Assembly (NCBI GenBank): GCA_964595205.1
Contig: CAZQOQ010000003.1
Span: 248,001 to 312,000, forward strand
DNA: 64,000 nucleotides
Direction of reading: 5' to 3'
Source of the DNA: JADKIH01 sp964595205
GTDB lineage: Bacteria > Bacteroidota > Bacteroidia > AKYH767-A > 2013-40CM-41-45
Position numbers and translations under genes: made by a program. The stretch's first letter is position 1. Each line of letters begins with the position of its first letter. Below the pieces are notes generated by a model. That model saw only the letters and a program-made list of their open reading frames with translations, searched no databases and was not told the origin of the DNA. Of this stretch, positions 26,166 through 36,545 are shown piece after piece.

Positions 26166-29120
26166 ATGAGTTTTTTTAAGTTTAGAATTTTTTTATCATT
26201 TTTATTTCTGGTGCTTTACTGCATGATGCCTTTAGTCGTTACCTCTGCCATTGCTGAAGAACAAAAAAAAATATTTCCCCTGGAACGCTATAGAATTCTC
26301 GGAGAAAAAGAAGGTCTTAACAGTAAAATAATTTATATGACGATCCAGGACCGGGACGGTTTCATATGGTTAGGAACCAATGCCGGTGTCTTTAGATACG
26401 ACGGAAGAAGCTTTCAGAGATATACTGTTGATGATGGAATTATGGACAACGAAGTATTCTCCATTTACGAGGACAGTAAAGACAGAATCTGGTTTCTCAC
26501 CTTTAACGGTCGCCTTTCCTTCTGGAAGGATGGGATCATACATAATCCGGCAAACACTCCTTTCCTGAAAAACACATACCTGGAAGAATCATTCTTTTCC
26601 AGCTACGAAGATTCTCATGGTCGAATCTGGTTCGGTACTCTAAACGGGTTTGTTGTTATTAAAGATGATTCAGTTGTAATTATTAAATCAAAAAGCAATT
26701 TGAACAAAGTTAATTCAGTTTATGTTCATGAGGATTTGAAAGGGAACATCTGGTCATTCAACAAAAATAAAATGTTTAAAATCCTGGATAAAAATTCGAC
26801 AGATTCAATCTTTATTCCGGACGACATTATCTTTCGCAGAGTATGCCATGGCCCTGATAAAGTCATGTATTATTACAACGATTCCGGCATTTTTAAGATT
26901 TATGATCAGTCATATGCATTGATAGTTGATAAAAAGCTAATGCCTCCGGTAAATAAAATCATAAATATTTTTTCAAACGGGGAATACATCTGGTTATGCA
27001 CGGTGGGTCAAGGCTGTTATGAATTCAAAAATGGGAAATTGAATAAAATTTATTTTAGCGGCAAGACCATTACCTCAGCCTTCAGAGACCGTGAAAATAA
27101 CCTGTGGTTTGGCACACTTGCCAATACACTGCTAATGGTGCCATCCACAAACGAATCCGTAACCAATTACACCCAATCAACGGGACTTTCATATGATGTG
27201 GTGAATTCAATTTCAAGTTCAGGCAACGATTCAGTCTGGCTGGGATATGGAAACGGAATGGTCGACATCATTTCGAATAACATGAAATCGACCATCAATC
27301 TTGCAGGATCCAACGATTCGAACTATTACAGGGTATCGAATATCATTGCTGATCCGGAAGTGACGTGGATAGGCTCAGACCTGGGAATTTTTTTTATTGA
27401 AAATGGAAAATTAACTCATATAAAATATACAAATAATAAAAAGGCTCCTACCAGTTATTCCGTCAAACGATTTATTAAAGACAGCAGCGGTGATATTTAT
27501 GCTACATACTCATATAACTTATTGAAGGTTGAGAAGAATAAATCCGGATTAAATGTTCGTGAAGTTTTAGATTCCATCCGAAGAACTTTTTCCATCGTGG
27601 AAATTAATAAAGGAGAATATATCGTATCCAGCCTATCCGGTTTATTAAAATACATTCCCGGGCAAAAAACAACCAATTATATCACAGATACGGATCTGTC
27701 ATCAGTCAGAATCATCGACATGAAGCTTGATGGAGATACAAATCTCCTGATGGCGAGCGACGGTTTTGGTTTTTACATATTTAAAAATGGAAAAATTAAA
27801 CAGCATTTCTCTCTCGCCGAAGGACTCGCCGATAATATCTGCAACCGGATAACTGTTGCAGGAGAGTACGTCTACGTTTCGACGAATTCCGGGTTAAGCA
27901 TATTAAAAAAAGAAAAAGGGAAATATTACATAACCGGTAATATTACCACACTGAATGGCCTGCAGTCGAATGCCGTTAATGATGTCGCAATAAAAAATCC
28001 GTTTATCTATATAGCTACAGACAAGGGTTTAACTGTAATCAATTTGGATAAGTACTCTGCCCCTTCCTTTATCGGAAAAATAAAAATTACGGAAATAATC
28101 ACCGATACAGTTCAGGCTCTGGCTTCTTCATGTTATGAATACAGATCGGATATCCCCAGGCTCCTCATCAAATACGCTTACCCTGTATTCAATCCGGCGA
28201 ATCTGCTCCAAACAAGATACAGGCTATTAAAAGATGAAAATGATAACACAGAATGGATCATATCTGAAAATAATAAAATCGAGTTTTCTTCCCTGGAACC
28301 TGGCAAATACATTCTTCAGCTTAAGCCGGGTTCAACAAATGATATCAATTCAATTACGAAATTCAATTTTTCAATTACTCCATTGTGGTGGCAGACCCTT
28401 TTAGCAAAAGTTACTATCAGCCTGTTAATCCTGCTGCTCCTGGCTATGATGCTGAGAAAAAGAATGCAGAAAGTCTATGAGAAAGAGGTAATGAGGTTAA
28501 AGGAACAAACGATACTTGAAATGGAGCGTAACCGGATTGCTTCCGATATGCACGACGACATTGGTGCAGATCTTACAAAAATTTCAATCTGGGCAAATAT
28601 TTTAGACACCAATCAGTCGGATACAAAAGAAACAATAAAGAAAATCACACAATCATCTGAAGAAGTACTTCAAAAAATGGATGAGATTATCTGGGCGCTC
28701 AATGCAGTACGCAATTCTTCCACAGACCTGATCTCATACCTGAGAATGTTCGCAACCAGATTTCTTGAAGACACAGGAATAAAATTAAATTTCGTGGCGA
28801 AAAAAAATATTCCCGATTTAATCGTAACATATATTCAAAGGAGAAATATTTTCCTGGTATTAAAAGAACTGCTTCACAACAGCGTAAAACATAGTCACGC
28901 AGAAAATATCAGCATTGATATCATGTACGAAAATGATCAGTTGATATTTCATTATAATGATGACGGAAACGGATGTGACTTAGAAACAAATTCCGGAGGG
29001 TTTGGAATTCAAAATATGCAACACCGCATGAATGAGATAAACGCTGTTTTTAATATTTTATCGAAAAGCGGCAAGGGCTTTTCAGCAAGTATATTAGTTA
29101 ATTTAATCCACGCACATTAA
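26166..29120 (+). CDS. Two-component sensor kinase with beta-propeller input domain
   Basis: The 984-residue protein starts with a signal/membrane helix (residues 7-30). Residues 45-640 contain repeated propeller blades (DRDGFIWLGTNAGVFRYDG, DSHGRIWFGTLNGF, DRENNLWFGTLAN), then a Y_Y_Y-type domain (about 650-745), a membrane helix near 757-775, a HisKA_3 dimerisation domain with the phospho-acceptor His at about 796 (ASDMHDDIGADLTKIS) and an HATPase_c domain (LKELLHNSVKHSHA, DDGNGCD, GGFGIQNM). The periplasmic propeller should sense a ligand and the kinase should phosphorylate a NarL/LuxR-type regulator. No response regulator is adjacent, so it is an orphan here. Confidence 0.9.
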   Translation: MSFFKFRIFLSFLFLVLYCMMPLVVTSAIAEEQKKIFPLERYRILGEKEGLNSKIIYMTIQDRDGFIWLGTNAGVFRYDGRSFQRYTVDDGIMDNEVFSIYEDSKDRIWFLTFNGRLSFWKDGIIHNPANTPFLKNTYLEESFFSSYEDSHGRIWFGTLNGFVVIKDDSVVIIKSKSNLNKVNSVYVHEDLKGNIWSFNKNKMFKILDKNSTDSIFIPDDIIFRRVCHGPDKVMYYYNDSGIFKIYDQSYALIVDKKLMPPVNKIINIFSNGEYIWLCTVGQGCYEFKNGKLNKIYFSGKTITSAFRDRENNLWFGTLANTLLMVPSTNESVTNYTQSTGLSYDVVNSISSSGNDSVWLGYGNGMVDIISNNMKSTINLAGSNDSNYYRVSNIIADPEVTWIGSDLGIFFIENGKLTHIKYTNNKKAPTSYSVKRFIKDSSGDIYATYSYNLLKVEKNKSGLNVREVLDSIRRTFSIVEINKGEYIVSSLSGLLKYIPGQKTTNYITDTDLSSVRIIDMKLDGDTNLLMASDGFGFYIFKNGKIKQHFSLAEGLADNICNRITVAGEYVYVSTNSGLSILKKEKGKYYITGNITTLNGLQSNAVNDVAIKNPFIYIATDKGLTVINLDKYSAPSFIGKIKITEIITDTVQALASSCYEYRSDIPRLLIKYAYPVFNPANLLQTRYRLLKDENDNTEWIISENNKIEFSSLEPGKYILQLKPGSTNDINSITKFNFSITPLWWQTLLAKVTISLLILLLLAMMLRKRMQKVYEKEVMRLKEQTILEMERNRIASDMHDDIGADLTKISIWANILDTNQSDTKETIKKITQSSEEVLQKMDEIIWALNAVRNSSTDLISYLRMFATRFLEDTGIKLNFVAKKNIPDLIVTYIQRRNIFLVLKELLHNSVKHSHAENISIDIMYENDQLIFHYNDDGNGCDLETNSGGFGIQNMQHRMNEINAVFNILSKSGKGFSASILVNLIHAH

Positions 29121-29356
29121 TTTATTTTAGTTATTACATATTTATTAACTGTAAGATTTTAATAAATATTTTTTAAATGTTAAACAGGATTTTTTCCGAT
29201 TTATTAAGCTTTACAGTTTATAAATTGAATAATCAATTTTTGAAGAAACAAACTTCACCTTTAAAACAATTTGTGCCTCTACGTTCGTGATCAATAAAGG
29301 GCTGAAGCCGAAAGAGCCCATAAACAGCAGGCTTTCCCATAAATTTAATATCGAAG

Positions 29357-32300
29357 ATGAATAGATTCTTGTTAGTCTCCTGGTTAATGTTTGTAATCAA
29401 TACAGCATTTTCGCAGGAATACAAGCCTGTTGCGCAGAAAGTGCACAACCTGGAAATAGAAAATAAATTTATTCAAACTCCCGCATTATTTACGATTAGT
29501 GGCGAAAAACCCATTCCTGCTTCTGTTGTGGAAAATGCAGGAATATTAAATTTTAATTCTGTGAATGCATTGGAAATAATTATTGCATCACCTGAAAACA
29601 TTCAACTAACTGTTCCGGTCAGCAACTCTAATAACATCAATCTTAAACTGTTCCGGTCCGACATATTCACGCCGGATTTTACAATTACCACGAGCAGTCT
29701 TAACGGAAATGTGATACCCGTTGAAAAAGGGCTTCATTACTGGGGTATCATCGATAACGACTATTCATCTATTGCCGCAATCAGCATCTTCAAGGATGAA
29801 GTAATGGGCATGATCTCATCTCCTTCCACCGGCAATATAATTCTCGGAGCAATTACAGGCGATTCGAAATTCAGACATATTATCTATCGTGAAAGCGACT
29901 TTCATATCGCCGCAGGCCCGGGATGCGCTACAGTGGATGTTCCCGGAAATTACAAGAATAGCGATCTCCATGTGCCTGCAACTGCATCAACCAGCTGCAT
30001 CAGACTGTACTGGGAAGCGAATTACGACCTCTTTCAAAATAAAGGCAGCATCGCTAATGTTACAAATTATCTCACCGGTGTCTTCAATCAAAGTGCGATT
30101 CTTTATAGCAATGATGGAATTCCCGTTTCGCTTTCACAACTCTTTATCTGGGACACATCAAGTCCGTATACTGCCACCAGCACTTCCGGATTGCTGTCAC
30201 AGTTTCAAAGCTATCGTAATTCATTCAATGGCGACCTCGGCCACCTGATTGGCATCGCAGGCGGTGGCGGAATTGCAGCGAGTACTTCCGGATTGTGTAA
30301 TGGATTCCTTGATTACAGCCAGTGTTACAGCGGTGTCTCAACCTCCTATTCCAATGTCCCTACTTTTTCATGGACCGTTGAGGTGGTAACACACGAACAG
30401 GGCCACCTGATGGGATCCAAACACACACATGCATGCGTTTGGAATGGAAATAATACAGCCATCGATGGCTGCGGACCTGCAGCAGGGTATACTTATGAAG
30501 GCAGCTGTTCCGGCGCCCCAATACCTTCAAACGGCGGCACGATCATGAGTTATTGTCACCTGATCAGTGCCGGAATAAATTTCTCAAATGGATTCGGCAC
30601 TCAGCCAAAGAATGTAATTCTTAACAGGTTCAACAATTCCTCCTGCCTCACTTCTTGTACTGGCGGAGCTACCTGCAGTGCCCCTGCCGGGCTGACAACA
30701 TCATCCGTCACCACAAATTCTGCAACCTTATCCTGGTCAGCTGCTGCAGGAGCATCATCTTATAATGTTCAGTACAGAGTTATTGGGAATTCGTCCTGGT
30801 CATCCGCTTCCACAAGCGCTGTCAGTCTTGTCTTAAACAGCCTTGTTTCCGGATCCAATTACGAATGGCAGGTTTCCACCGTTTGCAGCAGCGGCTCATC
30901 CGCTTTCTCATCAACAATAAATTTCTCCACACCCGGCGGAATAAATTGCGGAATTCCATCAGGCCTCAATACCTCTTCCATAACTTCTTCCTCAGCGACA
31001 TGTGCCTGGACTACAGTTTCCGGCGCAACATCATACAAAGTGCAATACAGAACCGCGGGCAGTACCACATGGTCTTCTGCCAATACTGCTTCAACTTCCA
31101 TATCCATAAATAATCTCTTGCCCGGATCCGTTTACGAGTGGCAGGTACAGGCAAATTGTTCTTCAGGTTCTTCGGCCTTCACGGCATCCGCCAATTTCAC
31201 AACTGCCACGATCGTCACCTGCGGTGTTCCGGCGGGTATGAATACTTCGGCGATAACAACAACTTCCGCTACTTTCTCATGGACCGGCGTTACGGGAGCG
31301 GTGACCTACCTGGTCCAATACAGAATTGCAGGCACCGCTTCGTGGACCATGTCACTCACTGCAACAACATCTTTTCAGGCACAGTTTCTTTCTCCGGGAA
31401 CAAATTATGAATGGCAGGTGCAGGCTAATTGCTCTGCAGGTGCCTCGGCTTTTACGGCATCGACAAATTTTACCACCACAGCCGTTGCTACGTGTGGAGT
31501 TCCATCTGTCATGAATACGACTTCGATTACAACAACTTCGGCGACACTTTCATGGACGGGTATGACGGGTGCAATGACCTACCTGGTGCAATACAGAATA
31601 ACAGGAAGCACCTCATGGACATCTTCCCTTACAGCTTCCACCAGTCTGCAGGTTGGCAACCTGTCACCCGGAACTAATTATGAATGGAAGGTACAAACCA
31701 ATTGTTCAGGCGGATCCTCCGCATTTTCATCTACTGCAAACTTCACCACCTCATTTGCAGTGACGTGCGGCACTCCTTCCGGAGTATCCGTAAACAATAT
31801 ACTGAATAATGAAGCGACTGTAACATGGAATGCAGTAAGTGGTGCAACAGGATATATCCTCCAGTGGAAACTGGTATCGCAGTCGATCTGGTCTTCTGTA
31901 ACCAATTTCTCAACTAACTATTTCACACTTACAGGACTTTCCAATTGTTCTTCGTATCAATGCGTGATCCAGGCAGTTTGTCCGTCCGGTGTAAGTGCAA
32001 ACAGCGCCGTCTATAATTTCACAACCGATGGCTGCCATGTGAATTACTGTGTTTCCAGAGGAAATAATTCATCCCATGAATACATCAACAGGGTTTCAAT
32101 TGGATCCATAAATAATACGAGCGGTAACGACAACGGCTATGGAAATTATACGTCACTTTCAACTACACTTTCAGCGAACACTGCATATTTGATATCACTC
32201 ACACCCGGATTTCAATCTGCCGCCTCAAAGGAATTCTGGACCATCTACATCGACTTCAATCAAAACGGATCGTTTACTGAAGGAAATGAACGAGTAGCCA

Positions 32301-32788
32301 GCGGAAATTCTTCTGTTGCTGTTAACCTGCTGTTAAAGATTCCGGGTACTGCACTCAATGGAGCCACCAGGATGAGGATACAGATGAGAAATTCATCGGC
32401 TAAATCTAACTCATGCACATTATTCGCCAATGGTGAGGTGGAAGATTACACGATAGTAATCTCCGGTGGAGCAAGAATTGCTCAAAAAACCGATGACGGG
32501 CTTTCAACTGAAACGCTCGGGGAAATTATCGAAAAGGAAAATCCAATGAGTGTATATCCAAACCCGGCAAAGGATCAGTTAACTGTTTCAGTAAATGGTT
32601 TGGGTGAAAATTGCAATATCAGAATCTACGATACGGAAGGACGAGAACTCTTTCAGGAGACAAGATTCCTCGTTGAGGGCAATAATAAAATTGACATCAA
32701 TACGACAGAGCTGACGAACGGTCTATATTTCATCAGCGTCGAAGGGTCAGTGGCGCCGGAACGGATGAAGTTTTTTATCTTCAAATAG
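29357..32788 (+). CDS. T9SS-secreted zinc metalloprotease with five FnIII domains
   Basis: The 1143-residue protein has a signal peptide (MNRFLLVSWLMFVINTAFSQ), a propeptide-like region, and an M12/M43-type metzincin domain whose zinc motif is HEQGHLMGSKH (346-356, HExxHxxGxxH), followed by the Met-turn candidate GTIMSYCH near 395. Five FnIII-like repeats of about 90 residues start at residues near 437 (C-x-x-PxGLxTSSIT...ATLSW...YxVQYR...YEWQVQxNC). A GEVED-type domain (NGEVEDYTIVI) and a T9SS type A sorting domain (SVYPNPAKDQLTV...GLYFISVE) end the protein. It is probably a secreted protease that degrades protein or host/biofilm matrix. A terminator follows. Confidence 0.92.
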   Translation: MNRFLLVSWLMFVINTAFSQEYKPVAQKVHNLEIENKFIQTPALFTISGEKPIPASVVENAGILNFNSVNALEIIIASPENIQLTVPVSNSNNINLKLFRSDIFTPDFTITTSSLNGNVIPVEKGLHYWGIIDNDYSSIAAISIFKDEVMGMISSPSTGNIILGAITGDSKFRHIIYRESDFHIAAGPGCATVDVPGNYKNSDLHVPATASTSCIRLYWEANYDLFQNKGSIANVTNYLTGVFNQSAILYSNDGIPVSLSQLFIWDTSSPYTATSTSGLLSQFQSYRNSFNGDLGHLIGIAGGGGIAASTSGLCNGFLDYSQCYSGVSTSYSNVPTFSWTVEVVTHEQGHLMGSKHTHACVWNGNNTAIDGCGPAAGYTYEGSCSGAPIPSNGGTIMSYCHLISAGINFSNGFGTQPKNVILNRFNNSSCLTSCTGGATCSAPAGLTTSSVTTNSATLSWSAAAGASSYNVQYRVIGNSSWSSASTSAVSLVLNSLVSGSNYEWQVSTVCSSGSSAFSSTINFSTPGGINCGIPSGLNTSSITSSSATCAWTTVSGATSYKVQYRTAGSTTWSSANTASTSISINNLLPGSVYEWQVQANCSSGSSAFTASANFTTATIVTCGVPAGMNTSAITTTSATFSWTGVTGAVTYLVQYRIAGTASWTMSLTATTSFQAQFLSPGTNYEWQVQANCSAGASAFTASTNFTTTAVATCGVPSVMNTTSITTTSATLSWTGMTGAMTYLVQYRITGSTSWTSSLTASTSLQVGNLSPGTNYEWKVQTNCSGGSSAFSSTANFTTSFAVTCGTPSGVSVNNILNNEATVTWNAVSGATGYILQWKLVSQSIWSSVTNFSTNYFTLTGLSNCSSYQCVIQAVCPSGVSANSAVYNFTTDGCHVNYCVSRGNNSSHEYINRVSIGSINNTSGNDNGYGNYTSLSTTLSANTAYLISLTPGFQSAASKEFWTIYIDFNQNGSFTEGNERVASGNSSVAVNLLLKIPGTALNGATRMRIQMRNSSAKSNSCTLFANGEVEDYTIVISGGARIAQKTDDGLSTETLGEIIEKENPMSVYPNPAKDQLTVSVNGLGENCNIRIYDTEGRELFQETRFLVEGNNKIDINTTELTNGLYFISVEGSVAPERMKFFIFK

Positions 32789-32814
32789 AATTTCATTGTG
32801 ATATAGTTTGTATT

Positions 32815-32843
32815 AAGGCCGGTTCACAAGACCGGCTTTTTTT
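32815..32843 (+). terminator. Rho-independent terminator after the metalloprotease
   Basis: GCCGGT pairs with ACCGGC across a short loop, followed by a run of seven T. Confidence 0.85.
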
Positions 32844-32972
32844 ATTCCATGTAAATGAAATACCGGCACATATTTTTATATTTAACTCCATCCAATTATT
32901 TTTAAGGTTCTGTCGTTATTTCAAGCGGATTAATTTATTTTTGATTTTTACATATCACGCCATTAAAAAATT

Positions 32973-33362
32973 ATGGTTATGAAGAATTTGCTTATCATTT
33001 GTTTCCTGATTACCGGCAGCATGAGCTGTTTCTCGCAATACAACAAAGAAAAACTCACTGCAATTCTTACTTCCGGTAATGAAAAGTCATGGATAGTTGC
33101 CGGGATTAACTCCGACCGACCCGAAAAGAAGATGACTTTTACGAAAAATAATTCTGTAAAAACAGAAGCAGGTAATGAAACGAAAACTGAAAACTGGTCA
33201 TTGAAGTCGACAGACGACATCCGCTGGTTTATTCAGATCGGCGAAGAAAATTATGAACTGATCGTGAGTTACGATAAGAAAGGAAACGAATACCTTAAGC
33301 TTACGCATCAGTCGGCAAAGAAATCTGAAAATTATCAAATGAAATTAAATCCTGTAAAATAA
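32973..33362 (+). CDS. Small exported hypothetical protein
   Basis: The 129-residue product has a signal with a lipobox-like SMSC (LLIICFLITGSMSCFS). The second ATG at 32979 is an equally good start. The mature 108 residues are rich in Lys and beta-prone (KSWIVAGINSDRPEKKMTFTKNN...), resembling small lipocalin-like envelope proteins, but I do not recognise the family. It precedes the next gene by six bases, so the two are probably co-transcribed. Confidence 0.65.
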   Translation: MVMKNLLIICFLITGSMSCFSQYNKEKLTAILTSGNEKSWIVAGINSDRPEKKMTFTKNNSVKTEAGNETKTENWSLKSTDDIRWFIQIGEENYELIVSYDKKGNEYLKLTHQSAKKSENYQMKLNPVK

Positions 33363-33368
33363 TATCAT

Positions 33369-33878
33369 ATGCAAAAGCTCGAAAAATTTTTAGCAACGTT
33401 TGGACCGCTGATCGGCTTCTTCCTTACAGCCGTTGGTTTGATTATATCAGTGTCTAATTTTTCAAAGGATCAGAAGAGTAAATCTGCATTGGAATTCAAA
33501 AGAGATTTCTGGTCGAAACAATCGGACATTTATCTCAAAACATCGCAGGCCATCGGAACCATTTGTGCGGAAATAAATAAGACAGACATCACAGACTTCA
33601 ATCGTACAAATTATGAAAGATCAAAAGAAATTTTTGAATCTCTTTATTGGGGCGAGATGAACTTTGTACAGGACTCGGTCGTTATCGCAGATATGAAATC
33701 GTTTGATCTTTACATTAAAGATTTTAATCCACTGGTAGAAGACCCTGACTACAGGCAAACCCTAATCAGGCTCGGAAATAAGATCATACTCACCTGCAGA
33801 AATTCATACATGAAATCGTTTGACAACCTCCAGATGGAGACGATTTATGAATCAGATAAGGTGATTGCAGAGAAGTAA
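33369..33878 (+). CDS. Single-pass membrane hypothetical protein
   Basis: The 169-residue protein has an N-terminal membrane helix (residues 10-29, FGPLIGFFLTAVGLIISVSN) and a helical soluble part containing FKRDFWSKQSDIYLKTSQAI. No catalytic motif is seen and the family is unknown to me. It is coupled to the small exported protein directly upstream. Confidence 0.65.
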   Translation: MQKLEKFLATFGPLIGFFLTAVGLIISVSNFSKDQKSKSALEFKRDFWSKQSDIYLKTSQAIGTICAEINKTDITDFNRTNYERSKEIFESLYWGEMNFVQDSVVIADMKSFDLYIKDFNPLVEDPDYRQTLIRLGNKIILTCRNSYMKSFDNLQMETIYESDKVIAEK

Positions 33879-34095
33879 CAATGATCAATATACTGCTTCT
33901 TTTGCCCTGTCTTTCAAGTTTTTTTCCTGCCCGGATTTAATTTTCTCTCCGTGAATTACTTTTTTACCCTTACCGGTTAAATGAAATCCATTATAAAGAG
34001 CACAATTATCCCAATGCAACCATGAAAGGAGATTTGTACATATTATTTGGTAATCAGACGCCGAATGATAATTTTGTAATACCAAACAACCTATA

Positions 34096-35271
34096 ATGAA
34101 AAAACTAATCATTTTTGCTTTGCTTTTTCACCTCATTTCAGTCAGAGCCGAAGAAGGAATACAATTTATAAATACAACATTTTCCGAAGCCCTTGCCAAG
34201 GCAGGCGAACAAAATAAGCTTGTCTTCATCGATTGTTACACTACCTGGTGCGGTCCGTGCAAATCGATGGCAGCACATGTTTTCACTGACGGGGAGGTTG
34301 CCGCCAGTTTCAACAAAAATTTCGTTTGCATCGCCCTGGATATGGAAAAAGGCGAAGGACTCAACATCGCAAAAAAATATAACGTCAGGAATTACCCAAC
34401 CTTTCTATGGCTCGATCATTCTGGGAAACAGATTCATCGTTCAGTCGGAAGCACAAGTGCCGGCGAATTCCTGGCCATCGCTGGTAAAGCGAATGATCCA
34501 AAGAATAATCTCAGTTATATGAAAGATCAATATGAGTCAGGGAATCGCGATCGGGAATTACTCTTAAATTATGCGAACTCATTAAAGGATGCATACGACA
34601 TGAACTACCAGGCAGTCGCCGATGAATACTTTCGCACACTCCCTGAAAAGGAACTCGCAGACGCCGGAAACTGGAAAGCCATACAGGAATTTACACCGAA
34701 TATAAACAGCTATACATACGGAGTCATTAACAAAATGCTTCCCGAATTTTATCATCGCTATGGGAAAGACAGCGTAAACATGGTGATGGACCAGCTTGCG
34801 ATCAACAGCCTTTCCTACGCGAGGCAGCAGAAGGATTCTGTTCTGCTGAAAAATGCTGTCGCCAAACTGAAACTGAGTAACAACAGGGAGTCTCTTAAAC
34901 AAGGGCTCAGCGAAGAAATGAATTATTACAAGGGAAATAAAAATTATACACGCTATGCAGAACTCGCGCATGAATATATCAACAATTATTTCCTGGATGA
35001 TGCCAAAATGCTAAATGCCGTTTGCTGGACATACTTCCAGCATATCAACGATAAGAGTCAGTTAACTGAAGCGGAAAAGTGGATCGCTAAGTCGGTAGAA
35101 CTGGAAGATAAATACTATAACACGGATACATATGCCAACCTGTTGCATAAACTTGGAAAGAAGAAGGAAGCCATTGTCATGACAAACCACAGTATTGAAT
35201 TGGCTAAAAAAGAGGGTGAAGATTATGCATCGAGCCAGGAATTACTGGATACGTTGATGAAAGGTGATTAA
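34096..35271 (+). CDS. Secreted thioredoxin-fold protein with helical C-terminus
   Basis: The 391-residue protein has a signal peptide (MKKLIIFALLFHLISVRA). Residues 28-135 form a thioredoxin domain with the redox motif W51-C-G-P-C55-K and the cis-Pro segment VRNYPTFLW. Residues 140-391 are helical with TPR-like character (AKMLNAVCWTYFQHI...YADLLHKLGKKKEAI-type end). It probably acts in the periplasm as a disulfide reductase or isomerase. An orphan T9SS tail lies just downstream in the same frame but behind the stop codon. Confidence 0.88.
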   Translation: MKKLIIFALLFHLISVRAEEGIQFINTTFSEALAKAGEQNKLVFIDCYTTWCGPCKSMAAHVFTDGEVAASFNKNFVCIALDMEKGEGLNIAKKYNVRNYPTFLWLDHSGKQIHRSVGSTSAGEFLAIAGKANDPKNNLSYMKDQYESGNRDRELLLNYANSLKDAYDMNYQAVADEYFRTLPEKELADAGNWKAIQEFTPNINSYTYGVINKMLPEFYHRYGKDSVNMVMDQLAINSLSYARQQKDSVLLKNAVAKLKLSNNRESLKQGLSEEMNYYKGNKNYTRYAELAHEYINNYFLDDAKMLNAVCWTYFQHINDKSQLTEAEKWIAKSVELEDKYYNTDTYANLLHKLGKKKEAIVMTNHSIELAKKEGEDYASSQELLDTLMKGD

Positions 35272-35307
35272 CCGGCCATCACAATCTGTTGCTTGTTTGT
35301 TTTGAAA

Positions 35308-35480
35308 ATGAACAAGAATGCTAACATATTTACAATTGAAGGAATTAAAATCTTTTCGGCAGATCTGAATAACCATCAGGGGATTCACCTCCCGGGTCAA
35401 ATCGCAGTTGGAATTTATATTTTCAGGTTCCAAACCGGGAACAACCACTTTTCAAAAAAATAGTCCGAATCGGGAAGTAA
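35308..35480 (+). pseudogene. Orphan T9SS type A sorting-domain fragment
   Basis: The frame starting at 35308 reads MNKNANIFTIEGIKIF...HLPGQIAVGIYIFRF..., the typical second half of a T9SS type A C-terminal domain. It hits TAG directly after the A7 run at 35454-35460. Adding one A there would give the expected ending KKIVRIGK and a stop at 35478-35480. No gene body precedes it; the in-frame upstream sequence leads back to the thioredoxin gene's TAA. It is a remnant of a deleted secreted-protein gene, and the frameshift could be a homopolymer error. The rest of 35272-35675 shows no gene. Confidence 0.65.
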
Positions 35481-35675
35481 CATCCTGGTTCACCAAACAA
35501 TTTTTATTGGTTCTCCGGTGGGAGATTTATAAAACCGGGTACCACTTTTCATTATTAGCTGATTTTAAACCATATAGAAACATATTAAAGAGGGTTCCAT
35601 ATTACAGGATGGGGCGATGACCGGGGTTTTATACTGTTTTTTTGCACCCACATTAATCCTAAAAAACAAAAACAA

Positions 35676-36482
35676 ATGAAAAATTTCAAATCAATCGTTA
35701 TCGCAGTTTTAACAATTTTAACTGCCAATTTTACATTCGCTCATGGTCCACACCTGCATGTGAGTAACAGATGGAAAGAATGTTCCTTTCAGCTGGATCC
35801 TTCCTTAACACAGGAAGCCTGGCATCAGTTTACAGAGGAAGCCGGACTGGTGACATATTTCCGTCCGGTTACGGATGCCAGGCCCATGGGGAAAGGTCGT
35901 TTTGAAGTATCCATTCTTCAATGGAATACCAAAATCGACGAGTCGGAAGATGCGTGGAATAATACTTTCGTGCATCCGAATTCCGAGCACTGGCTTATTG
36001 GAGGGGAAGAATTGCCTTTCCCCGGCTTGACGGTCAGGGCCGGAGTTTCAAGGAAGATAGACGTAGCCGGCTATTGGAGTAAAAGACCCGGTGCAAATTA
36101 CGGTGTAGCCGGAGCCCAAATCCAGTACAATCTGATCAACGATACGGCAAGAGAATGGGCCGTGTCTACCCGTGCAAGCATGAATTGCCTCTATGGGCCT
36201 GCCGATCTGAACCTTTATACAGCAGGATTCGATCTGCTTGCAAGCAGGAATTTTACTTACAACTCTCATCTTTCCATTTCTCCTTATGCCGGAATATCAT
36301 CTTATGCTTCACATGCACATGAAAAGACAGATGCCGTTAATTTGAATGACGAATACATTTCAGGCCTCCAGGGAATGGCCGGGGCGGTAGCGAAAATTTA
36401 TTTCGCAAGGCTTGGAGTTGAATACAATTTCGCAAAGGTGAATACCTTCTCATACAAACTCGGAGTGAATTTCAGATTTTGA
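35676..36482 (+). CDS. Outer-membrane beta-barrel-like protein
   Basis: The 268-residue protein begins with a signal peptide (MKNFKSIVIAVLTILTANFTFA) and continues with a His-rich HGPHLHV. The remainder alternates strands (GRFEVSILQWNTKI, NYGVAGAQIQYNL, FTYNSHLSISPYAGISSY) and ends in YKLGVNFRF with a terminal Phe, the classical outer-membrane barrel signal. The N-terminal His cluster could bind metal, but this is speculative. It is followed by two tandem terminators. Confidence 0.7.
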   Translation: MKNFKSIVIAVLTILTANFTFAHGPHLHVSNRWKECSFQLDPSLTQEAWHQFTEEAGLVTYFRPVTDARPMGKGRFEVSILQWNTKIDESEDAWNNTFVHPNSEHWLIGGEELPFPGLTVRAGVSRKIDVAGYWSKRPGANYGVAGAQIQYNLINDTAREWAVSTRASMNCLYGPADLNLYTAGFDLLASRNFTYNSHLSISPYAGISSYASHAHEKTDAVNLNDEYISGLQGMAGAVAKIYFARLGVEYNFAKVNTFSYKLGVNFRF

Positions 36483-36485
36483 CAA

Positions 36486-36545
36486 ACACACCCTATTCCA
36501 GGGTGTTTTTGTTCCGCCAGGCTGAGAGGTCTGGCGGTTTTTTTT
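36486..36545 (+). terminator. Two tandem Rho-independent terminators
   Basis: ACACCCT/AGGGTGT with a T-run (36488-36510) is followed at once by CCGCCAG/CTGGCGG with an eight-T run (36514-36545). Two strong stems in a row isolate the barrel gene from the convergent carbonic anhydrase gene. Confidence 0.85.

Noticed and set aside
29889..30248. 119-codon plus-strand frame inside the metalloprotease
   Set aside because: It is an alternative frame of a gene with strong domain support.
35408..35620. 70-codon plus-strand frame
   Set aside because: It overlaps the T9SS-tail remnant in another frame and has no protein-like signature.
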